Assembly: GCA_002343685.1 (NCBI GenBank) | Contig: DDRS01000022.1 | Coordinates: 1 to 60,134, forward strand | Source of the DNA: Thiobacillus denitrificans | Lineage (GTDB): Bacteria > Pseudomonadota > Gammaproteobacteria > Burkholderiales > Thiobacillaceae | DNA: 60,134 nucleotides | Direction of reading: 5' to 3' | Shown here: one piece after another, positions 45,484-52,848 of the stretch | How the letters are laid out: each line of letters opens with the position of its first letter | How positions within the stretch are numbered: the first letter of the stretch is position 1 | Notes under the pieces: generated by a model | Told to the model about the DNA's origin: nothing | The model's database searches: none | What the model saw: the letters and a program-made list of their open reading frames with translations, nothing else | Translations under genes and position numbers: made by a program

Positions 45484-46311
45484 CTAGAATGTCCATACCA
45501 TGCGCAGCGCGAGCGTAAACAGCAACAGCGCAAAAACCCGCTTCAAGGGACGCACCGGCAGCCGGTGGGCCGTGCGTGCACCCAACGGGGCGGTCAGCAC
45601 GCTACCCAGGACGATGCCGGCAAGCGCCGGCAGATAGACGAATCCCAGACTGCCTGCAGGCAGGCCGCTCACCGTCCAGCCGCCCAGCACGTAGCCCACC
45701 GCACCGGCAAACGCGATCGGAAAGCCGATCGCCGCCGACGTGGCGATCGCCCGGTGCAGCGGGACGTTGTGCCAGAGCATGAACGGCACCGACAAGGTGC
45801 CGCCACCGATACCGACCCAGCTCGACACGACGCCGATCACGCCGCCAGCCAGCGAGGTTCCAGTACGTCCTGGCAGGCCGCGATGCGGCGCCGGCTTGAA
45901 ATCCAGCCACATCTGGACAGCCGCGTAGAACAGGAAGACCACAAAGAATACTTTCAACACCGTGGCCGGCATCCGCGCTGCCAAGGCCGCACCCGCCAGC
46001 GTGCCAAGCACGATGCCAGGCGCGATGCGCCGTACCAAAGGCCATTCGACAGCCCCGCGGCGATGGTGTGCGCGAACGCTGGACAGGGACGTGAACAGGA
46101 TGGTCGCGAGCGAGGTTCCCAACGCCAGTTGCGGTTCCATTCCGACCGCCTGGCCATGCGTATGCAGCAGCATGATCAGCACCGGCACGATGATGAGGCC
46201 GCCGCCGACGCCGAGCAGGCCGGCCACGAAACCGACCACCAGCCCCAGCCCGCCGTAGGCGGCGAACAGCGACAGGCCGCCATAAGACGCCAATGGGGCC
46301 AGTTCGACCAT
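45484..46311 (-). CDS. TSUP (TauE/SafE) family permease
   Basis: A 275-residue TSUP protein with about eight helices and the repeated glycine signature (VAGLLGVGGGLIIVP; VSSWVGIGGGTLSVP). The family exports sulfite, sulfoacetate or other organosulfur anions; in a sulfur oxidiser, sulfite/thiosulfate-related export is plausible. The start at 46311 overlaps the EVE gene stop by one base (TGATG), so the two are translationally coupled. Confidence 0.9.
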   Translation of the reverse strand: MVELAPLASYGGLSLFAAYGGLGLVVGFVAGLLGVGGGLIIVPVLIMLLHTHGQAVGMEPQLALGTSLATILFTSLSSVRAHHRRGAVEWPLVRRIAPGIVLGTLAGAALAARMPATVLKVFFVVFLFYAAVQMWLDFKPAPHRGLPGRTGTSLAGGVIGVVSSWVGIGGGTLSVPFMLWHNVPLHRAIATSAAIGFPIAFAGAVGYVLGGWTVSGLPAGSLGFVYLPALAGIVLGSVLTAPLGARTAHRLPVRPLKRVFALLLFTLALRMVWTF

Positions 46312-46766
46312 CAGAGATGCTTGACGATGAAGGCGTATTCGGCCGGGTCGACGGGGGTGATGGACAGGCGATTGCCCTTCTGCAGGATGCGCATGTTGGC
46401 GAGTTCGGGATAGCCGCGGATTTCGGACAGGGACATCAGCCGCGTCTTCTTCACCAGTTTCACGTCGACGTTGAACCAGCGCGGTGTTTCCAGCGTGGCC
46501 TTGGGGTCGAAATACTTGTTCTTGGGATCGAACTGGGTGGCGTCGGGATAGGCCGGCACACTGACTTCGGCCAGCCCGGCGATGCCGGGTTCGGCACACG
46601 AGGAATGATAGAACAGCACCTTGTCGCCGGGTTTCATCTGGTCGCGCATGAAATTGCGCGCCTGGTAGTTGCGCACGCCATACCAGGCGACGCTCTGCTT
46701 GGGCATGGCGGCGAGGTCGTCGATGCTGACGTCGCTCGGCTCGGATTTCATCAGCCAGTAGCGCAT
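46311..46766 (-). CDS. EVE domain protein
   Basis: A 151-residue stand-alone EVE (PUA-like) domain: YWLMKSEPSDVSIDDL, VRNYQARNFMRDQMKPGD, FYHSS and the C-terminal PVDPAEYAFI. EVE domains bind modified bases in nucleic acids; stand-alone ones of this type are widespread in proteobacteria with no fixed role. It lies directly after argB (2 bp gap) and before the TSUP gene. Confidence 0.93.
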   Translation of the reverse strand: MRYWLMKSEPSDVSIDDLAAMPKQSVAWYGVRNYQARNFMRDQMKPGDKVLFYHSSCAEPGIAGLAEVSVPAYPDATQFDPKNKYFDPKATLETPRWFNVDVKLVKKTRLMSLSEIRGYPELANMRILQKGNRLSITPVDPAEYAFIVKHL

Positions 46767-46768
46767 GG

Positions 46769-47653
46769 TCAGGCCCGCTTGATCAGGGTGCCGACGCCTT
46801 CGGGCGTCAGCACTTCCAGCAATAGGGCATGTTCGACGCGGCCGTCGATGATATGCGCAGTCTTGACGCCGCTGTTCACCGCGTCGACCGCGTAGCCGAC
46901 CTTGGGAATCATGCCACCCGAAATGGTGCCGTCCTCGATCAACTCGTCGACCTCGCGCGGGGTGAGCCCCGTCAGCAGCTGCATCTGCTTGTCGAGCACG
47001 CCCGGCGTGTTGGTCATGAAAATGACCTTCTCGGCCTGCAGCACGCCGGCGATCTTGCCGGCGGCGACGTCGGCGTTGATGTTGTACGCATTGCCTTCGG
47101 AGTCGGTACCGAGCGGTGCCACCACCGGGATGAAGTCGCGTGCGTCGAGTACCTGGATGATTTCCGGGTCGATGCTGGTGATTTCGCCGACCTGGCCGAT
47201 ATCGAGCATCTCGTCGGCCTTTTCCTTGCTGCGCACCAGCATTTTCTTGGCGTGGATGAAATTGCCGTCCTTGCCGGTCAGTCCTACCGCGCGGCCGCCG
47301 TGCTTGTTGATCAACGTGACGATGTCCTGGTTGACCAGCCCGCCGAGCACCATTTCCACCACATCCAGCGTTTCCTCGTCGGTCACCCGCATGCCCTGGA
47401 TGAACTCGCTCTGCTTGCCGATGCGCTGCAGCAGGCCGGCGATCTGCGGGCCGCCACCGTGCACGACGACCGGGTTCATCCCCACCAGCTTCAGCAGCAC
47501 CACATCCTTGGCGAAGGCCTCCATCAGATGCCGCTCGGTCATGGCGTTGCCGCCGTACTTGATGACAATGGTCTTGTCGTAGAAACGCTGGATGTAGGGC
47601 AGCGCCTCGGACAGGATGTTGGCCTTCTCGGCGGCAGTGTGGAGGGGGGTCAT
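46769..47653 (-). CDS. argB: Acetylglutamate kinase ArgB
   Basis: A 294-residue amino-acid kinase family enzyme with KYGGNAM, VHGGGPQI, NINADVAAG and GMIPKV. It phosphorylates N-acetylglutamate in arginine synthesis. The N-terminal extension and length fit the arginine-inhibited, hexameric type. It is the first gene of argB-EVE-TSUP. Confidence 0.96.
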   Translation of the reverse strand: MTPLHTAAEKANILSEALPYIQRFYDKTIVIKYGGNAMTERHLMEAFAKDVVLLKLVGMNPVVVHGGGPQIAGLLQRIGKQSEFIQGMRVTDEETLDVVEMVLGGLVNQDIVTLINKHGGRAVGLTGKDGNFIHAKKMLVRSKEKADEMLDIGQVGEITSIDPEIIQVLDARDFIPVVAPLGTDSEGNAYNINADVAAGKIAGVLQAEKVIFMTNTPGVLDKQMQLLTGLTPREVDELIEDGTISGGMIPKVGYAVDAVNSGVKTAHIIDGRVEHALLLEVLTPEGVGTLIKRA

Positions 47654-47690
47654 GATGGCTCCGTATAAGATTGCGCGGATTTTACGCCAA

Positions 47691-47717
47691 TAAAAAAGGC
47701 GGCGCGCGGCCGCCTTT
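47691..47717 (-). terminator. Intrinsic terminator after the hsp20 gene
   Basis: On the minus strand the 8-bp stem AAAGGCGG / CCGCCTTT (47695-47702 with 47710-47717) is followed by TTTTTTA. It lies 20 bp after the small heat-shock gene and just upstream of argB. Confidence 0.85.
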
Positions 47718-47736
47718 CGAGCCCGAAACCGCCGGC

Positions 47737-48156
47737 TTACTGCACGGCCAGACGCTTGGCCGCGGCCGCTGCTTTTTTCGGCAGAACCAGTTCCAGCACG
47801 CCATCTTGATAACGGGCGCTTGCACTTGCCTCGTCGACCTCGTGCTCGAGTGCGAAGCTGCGACCGACGCGGCCGACATAACGCTCGCGACGCAACACTT
47901 TCTCGCCGTCCTTCTGCTCGGTAAGCTTTTTCGTCTCGGCACTGATCGATACGGTATTGCCGTCGATGGTGATATGGATATCTTCCTTGTTCACGCCCGG
48001 GATATCGGCATGCACGGCGTAGCCGGTTTCATCCTCTTTCACATCCATGCGAATCTGCGGCATGTCCCTGTCCAGTTTCACCGGGCGGAAAAAGCCGCGG
48101 AACAGGTTGTCCAGGGAATCGGTTTCGAACGGATCGTAGCGGGTCATGTTAGACAT
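47737..48156 (-). CDS. Small heat-shock protein, Hsp20 family
   Basis: A 139-residue alpha-crystallin-domain chaperone: DIPGVNKEDIHITIDGNTVSI, RRERYVGRVGRSFALEHEVD and the GVLELVLPK strand. It holds unfolding proteins in the cytoplasm without ATP. AAGGAGG five bases before the ATG at 48156 predicts strong translation. It is divergent from the ECF sigma gene. Confidence 0.95.
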   Translation of the reverse strand: MSNMTRYDPFETDSLDNLFRGFFRPVKLDRDMPQIRMDVKEDETGYAVHADIPGVNKEDIHITIDGNTVSISAETKKLTEQKDGEKVLRRERYVGRVGRSFALEHEVDEASASARYQDGVLELVLPKKAAAAAKRLAVQ

Positions 48157-48300
48157 CGTGTCCTCCTTCTGGTTGACAAACGTTGCGGATACGCATGATC
48201 TGGGGCAACCCGTCCGGCTTTTCAAGAGGTCGGCTTGTCCCTTTGGGCAGCAGCCTCTAAAGTGCCTACGCCCCCACGACGTGGGAACAAGGATCATTCG

Positions 48301-48867
48301 ATGAGCAAACTCGACGCGCAAACCTGGTTGGCCGACCATGGGGACTATCTGTTCCGGGTCGCACGACGCCAGTTGCACTCCGACGAACTGGCCGAGGACG
48401 CCGTGCAGGAAACCCTGCTCGCCGCGATCGCCGCCCAGGCCCGCTATGCGGGCGATGCCAGCCCGCGCACCTGGCTCACCGGCATCCTCAAACACAAGAT
48501 CGTCGACCTGATCCGGAAACAGCTGCGCGAAGTCGCGCTGCCGTGCGACGAAGAGGGCGAAGAAGCTGTTGACCTCCTGTTCAAGCAGGATGGCCACTGG
48601 GCAGAGCCACTGCGCCCCTGGGGCAATCCGCAGGCCGAGGCCGAACTCAGCCAGTTGCGGCGCGTGCTGGACGAGTGTGCCGACCGCTTGAAGCCCGCCA
48701 TGGCCCAGGTGTTCAGCCTGCGCGAGGTCGCCGGCATGGAAACCGAAGAAATTTGTAAGGAACTCGATATCACCCCGACCAACTGCTGGGTACTGCTGCA
48801 TCGCGCACGCTTGTTCATGCGACAGTGCCTGGAATTGAATGGCTTTTCGAAGGCAGGTGCAGCATGA
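48301..48867 (+). CDS. ECF-type RNA polymerase sigma factor
   Basis: A 188-residue ECF sigma factor: region 2 (~10-80, AEDAVQETLLAAIAAQARY, then PRTWLTGILKHKIVDLIRK) and region 4 (~118-180, REVAGMETEEICKELDITPT with WVLLHRARLFMRQCL). The next gene is a small zinc-finger protein overlapping by 4 bp, the usual anti-sigma arrangement, followed by the hvf/buf RiPP operon. Related sigma/zinc-finger pairs often precede DUF692 operons. It probably controls that operon and itself in response to copper or another envelope stress; this is inference. Confidence 0.93.
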   Translation: MSKLDAQTWLADHGDYLFRVARRQLHSDELAEDAVQETLLAAIAAQARYAGDASPRTWLTGILKHKIVDLIRKQLREVALPCDEEGEEAVDLLFKQDGHWAEPLRPWGNPQAEAELSQLRRVLDECADRLKPAMAQVFSLREVAGMETEEICKELDITPTNCWVLLHRARLFMRQCLELNGFSKAGAA

Positions 48868-49121
48868 AGTGGATACCGACATGCAAGGAAACCACCGTGC
48901 TCGCCTCACGTGCGATGGACGTGCGGCTGCCGTTTGCAGACCGGATGGCCATGCATCTGCATTTGGCCATTTGCGAGAACTGCGCCCGCTTCGCCCGGCA
49001 GATGCATGAAATGCGCCGGCTGTTCCGCGCGAACGCGGATGCCGGCGATGGTGCAACGGGACTCACCGACGAGGCCCGCCAGCGCATCGCAACCGAATTG
49101 CAGGACCAGCTCGATCGCTGA
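48864..49121 (+). CDS. Small zinc-finger anti-sigma-like protein
   Basis: An 85-residue soluble protein with HxxxCxxC (H33, C37, C40 in HLAICENC), the ZAS zinc-finger motif of anti-sigma factors. There is no transmembrane helix, so it would act as a cytoplasmic sensor, possibly losing zinc on oxidation or thiophilic-metal binding. ATGA overlap with the sigma gene gives coupled translation. Confidence 0.85.
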   Translation: MKWIPTCKETTVLASRAMDVRLPFADRMAMHLHLAICENCARFARQMHEMRRLFRANADAGDGATGLTDEARQRIATELQDQLDR

Positions 49122-49191
49122 GCGCGTTGCAAGAAGCCGGAATCCCCCGGCGTTGTCGTAACTTTTTTTAAATAATGTTAGGAGAAAAATC

Positions 49192-49503
49192 GTGTCGAAA
49201 AAATCCCTGTTCGTCGCTGCTGCCGGTTCCGCATTCGTTGCCAGCATGGCGGCCGCCCCGCTCGCCTCCGCCGCAAGCAACCCCTTCGCCCTGTCCGCGC
49301 TCTCGAGCGGTTACCAGGTGGCCGACAACCAGGCCGCCAAGTCCGCAGACGGCAAATGCGGCGCCGCCAAGAAAAAAGCCGAAGAAGTCGAGATGCAGGC
49401 CACCGACAAGAAGATGCCGGAAGGCAAATGCGGCGAGGGCAAGTGCGGCGCTCCCAAAAAAGCCCCCAAGGCTGACGGGATGAACAAAGGCGACATGAAG
49501 TAA
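49192..49503 (+). CDS. hvfA: HvfA/bufferin-type RiPP precursor
   Basis: A 103-residue protein with a Sec signal peptide (cleavage near ASA/A, residue 28), an Ala/Ser linker and a Lys/Gly-rich core with three cysteines: DGKCG (C56) and the doubled EGKCGEGKCG (C80, C85). EGKCG repeats are the hallmark of precursors modified by DUF692 (MNIO) enzymes, which convert the Cys to oxazolone/thioamide or thiooxazole groups that bind copper. GTG start after TAGGAG. The modifying enzyme starts 2 bp after its stop. It is predicted to be exported to the periplasm and to buffer copper. Confidence 0.92.
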   Translation: MSKKSLFVAAAGSAFVASMAAAPLASAASNPFALSALSSGYQVADNQAAKSADGKCGAAKKKAEEVEMQATDKKMPEGKCGEGKCGAPKKAPKADGMNKGDMK

Positions 49504-49505
49504 GC

Positions 49506-50357
49506 ATGAAGCCCCTGCACCTGTCCGGTGCGGGGCTGGGCTTTCGGCGCGAACTCATCCCTGCGCTGAAAGCCCGCGTCCCTGACGCCATCGATTTTTT
49601 CGAGCTTGCTCCGGAGAACTGGATCGACATGGGCGGCGCGCGCGGCCGCGACCTGCGCAGCTTTACCGAGCGCTACCCGTTTGTCTGCCACGGCCTGTCG
49701 CTGTCGCTCGGCGGACCGTCACCGCTCGACGAAATGCTGCTGCACAAAACCCGGCAGTTCATGGAGTTGCATCAGATCGCACTGTTTACCGAGCACCTGT
49801 CGTATTGCTCGGACGATGGCCATCTGTACGACCTGTTGCCGATCCCCTTCACGGAGGAGGCCGTCCGCTACGTCGCGGCACGCATCCGGCACACGCAGGA
49901 CATCCTGGAACGCCGCATCGCCATCGAGAATGCATCGTTCTACGCGGCCGCACCGATCGCCGACATGGACGAAGCCGGCTTTATTCGCGCCGTGCTGCAG
50001 GAAGCCGATTGCGACCTGCATCTCGACGTCAACAACGTCTACGTCAACAGCGTGAACCACCGCTACGACCCAGTCGAATTCATCCGCGCCATGCCGACCG
50101 AACGCATCGTGTACCTGCACATGGCGGGACATCACAACGAAGCGCAGGATCTGATCATCGACACCCACGGCGCCGACGTGATCGATCCGGTATGGTCACT
50201 GCTCGACGAAACCTACCGCATCCACGGCGTCGTCCCCACGCTGCTGGAACGCGATTTCAACATTCCACCGCTGGCCGACCTGGCGCGCGAGGTCGAGCAT
50301 ATCGCGCACATCCAGGCCACCCGCCGTCCGCATGCCTCCGTCGCCCGCACGTCCTGA
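49506..50357 (+). CDS. hvfB: MNIO-family (DUF692) RiPP-modifying enzyme
   Basis: A 283-residue DUF692 protein, a TIM-barrel enzyme with two or three iron ions. Likely ligand-bearing motifs: LTEHLSYCSDD-type segment (FTEHLSYC), IENASFY, DVNNVYVNS, LHMAGHH and DTHGADV. In HvfABC/bufferin systems it oxidises the cysteines of the precursor with O2. It lies between the precursor (2 bp gap) and hvfC (26-bp overlap). Confidence 0.95.
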   Translation: MKPLHLSGAGLGFRRELIPALKARVPDAIDFFELAPENWIDMGGARGRDLRSFTERYPFVCHGLSLSLGGPSPLDEMLLHKTRQFMELHQIALFTEHLSYCSDDGHLYDLLPIPFTEEAVRYVAARIRHTQDILERRIAIENASFYAAAPIADMDEAGFIRAVLQEADCDLHLDVNNVYVNSVNHRYDPVEFIRAMPTERIVYLHMAGHHNEAQDLIIDTHGADVIDPVWSLLDETYRIHGVVPTLLERDFNIPPLADLAREVEHIAHIQATRRPHASVARTS

Positions 50358-51108
50358 ATTCCAGCGTTACCAATTCGCCTTCACGGCGCATATCCGCGAC
50401 CCCAAGGCGAACCCGCGTCCACAGGGCGTGGAGGCGCGGCGCATGAAAATCTACAGCACGCTGCTCTACGACAATATCGAGGGATTCCTGCTGGCGTGCT
50501 TTCCGGTGTTGCGGCAGATGCTCGGCACACGCAGGTGGACACGCCTGGTGCGCGCGTTCTTCAGTACACATCGCTGCCGCACGCCCTACTTCCGGCAGAT
50601 CCCCGACGAGTTCATCCAGTTCCTGCAGGACGAATGGAACGCGCCGGAAACCTACCCGCCCTGGACGCTCGCGCTGGCGCACTACGAGTGGATCGAACTG
50701 GTGTTGTCCGTGTCGGACCGCGTCGCCGATCGCGACATCGACGACGCAGGCGACCTGGCCGATGGTTTGCCCATCCTAAACCCGGTACTGGCCAATCTGC
50801 ATTACGACTGGCCGGTCCATCGAATCGGCCCGCGCCGCAAGATACGGCCTGCGGACACCTGTCTGCTGGTGTTCCGCGATGCGGCCGATCAAGTGCAGTT
50901 CAGCGAGATCAACGCCTTCACCGCGCGCCTGCTGACGCTACTGGAATCCGGCACGCTGAGCGGCCGCGCCGCCCTGGAACGCCTCGCCGCCGAAAGCCGC
51001 CATCCCGATCCTGCGCTGATCCTGCAGGCTGGCGGCGCGCTGCTGGAGGATATGCGGGCGCGCGGCGCGATACTCGGCACGGCGGTTTCACCCGCTCACG
51101 CCCGCTGA
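50332..51108 (+). CDS. hvfC: DUF2063 partner protein of the MNIO enzyme
   Basis: A 258-residue protein with an N-terminal DUF2063 domain (EFQRYQFAFTAHIRDPKANP; YDNIEGFLLACFPVL; PPWTLALAHYEW) and a C-terminal domain resembling a RiPP recognition element (~175-250). It binds precursor and guides it to the DUF692 enzyme. It starts inside hvfB in another frame, so expression is coupled. The gene ends within a strong hairpin. Confidence 0.93.
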   Translation: MPPSPARPEFQRYQFAFTAHIRDPKANPRPQGVEARRMKIYSTLLYDNIEGFLLACFPVLRQMLGTRRWTRLVRAFFSTHRCRTPYFRQIPDEFIQFLQDEWNAPETYPPWTLALAHYEWIELVLSVSDRVADRDIDDAGDLADGLPILNPVLANLHYDWPVHRIGPRRKIRPADTCLLVFRDAADQVQFSEINAFTARLLTLLESGTLSGRAALERLAAESRHPDPALILQAGGALLEDMRARGAILGTAVSPAHAR

Positions 51109-51122
51109 AGAGCGGGCGTGAG
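51095..51122. terminator. Large hairpin at the hvfC / PCu(A)C convergence
   Basis: A perfect 12-bp stem CTCACGCCCGCT / AGCGGGCGTGAG with loop GAAG. The hvfC TGA (51106-51108) lies in it, and it is 13 bp from the stop of the convergent copper-chaperone gene. Neither side has a T-run, so it is a probable bidirectional 3' end or RNA-protecting hairpin rather than a classical terminator. Confidence 0.6.
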
Positions 51123-51134
51123 TGGCGACGCTGC

Positions 51135-51590
51135 TCAGTGAGGGTGCTGCATCTGCATGGCGCCGCCCATGGCACGCGCTTCGGCCTTCACCTCGACGGT
51201 CTGCTGTTTGCCACCTGATTCGATCACCAGCGTGAGCGGGATGACGTCGCCCGCCGCGATCGGTTTTTTCAGATTCATCAGCATGATGTGGAAACCGCCC
51301 GGTTCCAGCGAGACGGTCTTGCCCTTCGGCAGATCGACCGCCTTCACTTCACGCATCCGCATCACGTCGCCATCCATTTTCATTTCGTGCACTTCCACCC
51401 GCGGCACGACGCTGCTGGAGACGCCAACCAGGCGCGCATCAGCATCCGACTGGATCTGCATGTAGGCGCCACCGACGGGCTGGCCCGGCATGGTGGCGCG
51501 TACCCATGCGTCGGTCACGCTGATATTGGCGGCCCAGGCCGTCTGCACTGCCAAGCTGAAGACTGCTGCAATCATCCATCCATGTTTCAT
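51135..51590 (-). CDS. Periplasmic copper chaperone PCu(A)C
   Basis: A 151-residue protein with a signal peptide (WMIAAVFSLAVQTAWA) and the exact copper motif H-x10-M-x21-H-x-M: H68, M79, H101, M103. PCu(A)C carries Cu(I) in the periplasm, for instance to the CuA site of cytochrome oxidase. A His/Met tail (MQMQHPH) may add a further site. It lies 17 bp after the outer-membrane barrel gene on the same strand and converges on hvfC. Confidence 0.95.
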   Translation of the reverse strand: MKHGWMIAAVFSLAVQTAWAANISVTDAWVRATMPGQPVGGAYMQIQSDADARLVGVSSSVVPRVEVHEMKMDGDVMRMREVKAVDLPKGKTVSLEPGGFHIMLMNLKKPIAAGDVIPLTLVIESGGKQQTVEVKAEARAMGGAMQMQHPH

Positions 51591-51607
51591 TCCGGTTTCC
51601 TCTTCTC

Positions 51608-52555
51608 TCAGAAATGCATTGTCAAACCCAGGGTCGCCGCCCAGTCCGCCGTCAGTTGCGTGCCGTTCACATTCTGATACAGCGGCAGCTGGACCAGTCC
51701 GTAGACCTGGGCATTATGGCCGACCGGCATCGCCAGGCCCGGAGAAAAATACGCATACTTTCCACCGCTGTCGGCCGGTTCGGCATTGCGGCCGGAATCG
51801 TGTCCCCGCCAGAGCAGATTGATCTGCGCGAGCGCGTGTACCGTCCCGAGCGGATAGGTTACCCCCGCGTCGAGACTGACATGGTCACCCGGCTGGTAAT
51901 CCTGCCGCTCGCTGACCGCGTGCTGCCAATTCATCTGCGTGTGCCAGCCCGTTTGCGCCAGATGGCCGGAGACGAACCCACCCGCGATCACGTCGGTGGA
52001 GCCCGATCCCGGCTGCAACGATCGTTCCGCCAGTTCGCCGTCGGCATTGCGTACCTTGGTCGAACCCGTCGGCAGCTTGATGCCGCCGATCAGGCCGTAG
52101 GCCTGGCCGTGCGCGGACTGTGCATCATCCAGCCGCAGGTGCGCCAGCACACGCACGTCGCCGAGCCGGGTGAAGTTCCAGCTTTCCGGTTCGGGCCCGC
52201 CAACGCCGTTGAAGACGTGGGAATGGTCACGCGACACCAGCGGGGCCTGCAACGTCACGCCCAGGGAGGAACTGAAGGCATGGCTCACGCTGGCGACCAT
52301 ATTCCGGTTGAGCGTCTTGATCTCGTCGTGTTCGCCTGTCACGCCTGCGGCCGTGGTCTTGTCCGTACCGGAACGCAGTTGATTCTGGTGGATCATTTCC
52401 ATGCGCAGGTCCAGGCGCGTGGCGTTGTCCTGCCAGGGGGTCTGGGTATCCCAGTCGGTGTTGATCGTGCAGAACGCCGAACCGCAACTGGCGGCTGCGG
52501 CCATCGGGAGAAGCAACAGCGGTAGCGCAAGGCCGGTCTGCCAGATGGGGTTCAT
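51608..52555 (-). CDS. Outer-membrane beta-barrel protein, transporter-like
   Basis: A 315-residue exported protein (signal WQTGLALPLLLLPMAAAA) with alternating amphipathic strands and a terminal Phe (GLTMHF), typical of outer-membrane barrels. It resembles the 'MetA-pathway of phenol degradation / transporter' barrel group, whose members often flank copper genes. Two cysteines after the signal (SCGSAFCTINTDWDTQ) are a recognisable opening. Its role is unknown; co-transcription with PCu(A)C suggests a link to copper. Confidence 0.7.
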   Translation of the reverse strand: MNPIWQTGLALPLLLLPMAAAASCGSAFCTINTDWDTQTPWQDNATRLDLRMEMIHQNQLRSGTDKTTAAGVTGEHDEIKTLNRNMVASVSHAFSSSLGVTLQAPLVSRDHSHVFNGVGGPEPESWNFTRLGDVRVLAHLRLDDAQSAHGQAYGLIGGIKLPTGSTKVRNADGELAERSLQPGSGSTDVIAGGFVSGHLAQTGWHTQMNWQHAVSERQDYQPGDHVSLDAGVTYPLGTVHALAQINLLWRGHDSGRNAEPADSGGKYAYFSPGLAMPVGHNAQVYGLVQLPLYQNVNGTQLTADWAATLGLTMHF

Positions 52556-52615
52556 TCGTCACGTCACGCAGGGGTTTCAGTCCGTGCACGATAACAAATT
52601 GTCCACCCCCGGCAG

Positions 52616-52632
52616 TGCGACATATCGTCGCA
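52616..52632. promoter_or_regulatory. Inverted repeat in the barrel-oprC intergenic region
   Basis: TGCGAC-ATATC-GTCGCA is a perfect 6-bp inverted repeat in the 293-bp divergent region, 61 bp from the barrel-gene start. It is a candidate operator for copper-responsive control. No other gene is visible in this region. Confidence 0.4.
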
Positions 52633-52848
52633 TGTCGTGCGCATCCGTTCGTCCGCATTTCCTCGGCATGTCGCAAACCGCCCGGGCCAGACGCCGTGCG
52701 GCATGCGCGAAAGAATGCACGACGGGCTGGCGCCCGGAACGGCATGCAATCGGGGCGCCAACCGCATGGGTTGCGGCGATTTGTCACATTCTCGGCGGCG
52801 CGCGGCTTTTTTAGACTCGGGCAAAATTTCAACAACGCCGAGAAGAAC

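Noticed and set aside
47737..49056. Extension of the small heat-shock frame by 300 codons upstream
   Set aside because: It runs antisense through the sigma factor gene; AAGGAGG directly before the ATG at 48156 marks the true start.
49130..49160. ECF-type promoter (GGAAT ... GTCGTA) before the RiPP precursor
   Set aside because: The two elements are about 11 bp apart, shorter than the usual 16-17 bp, so no promoter was called.
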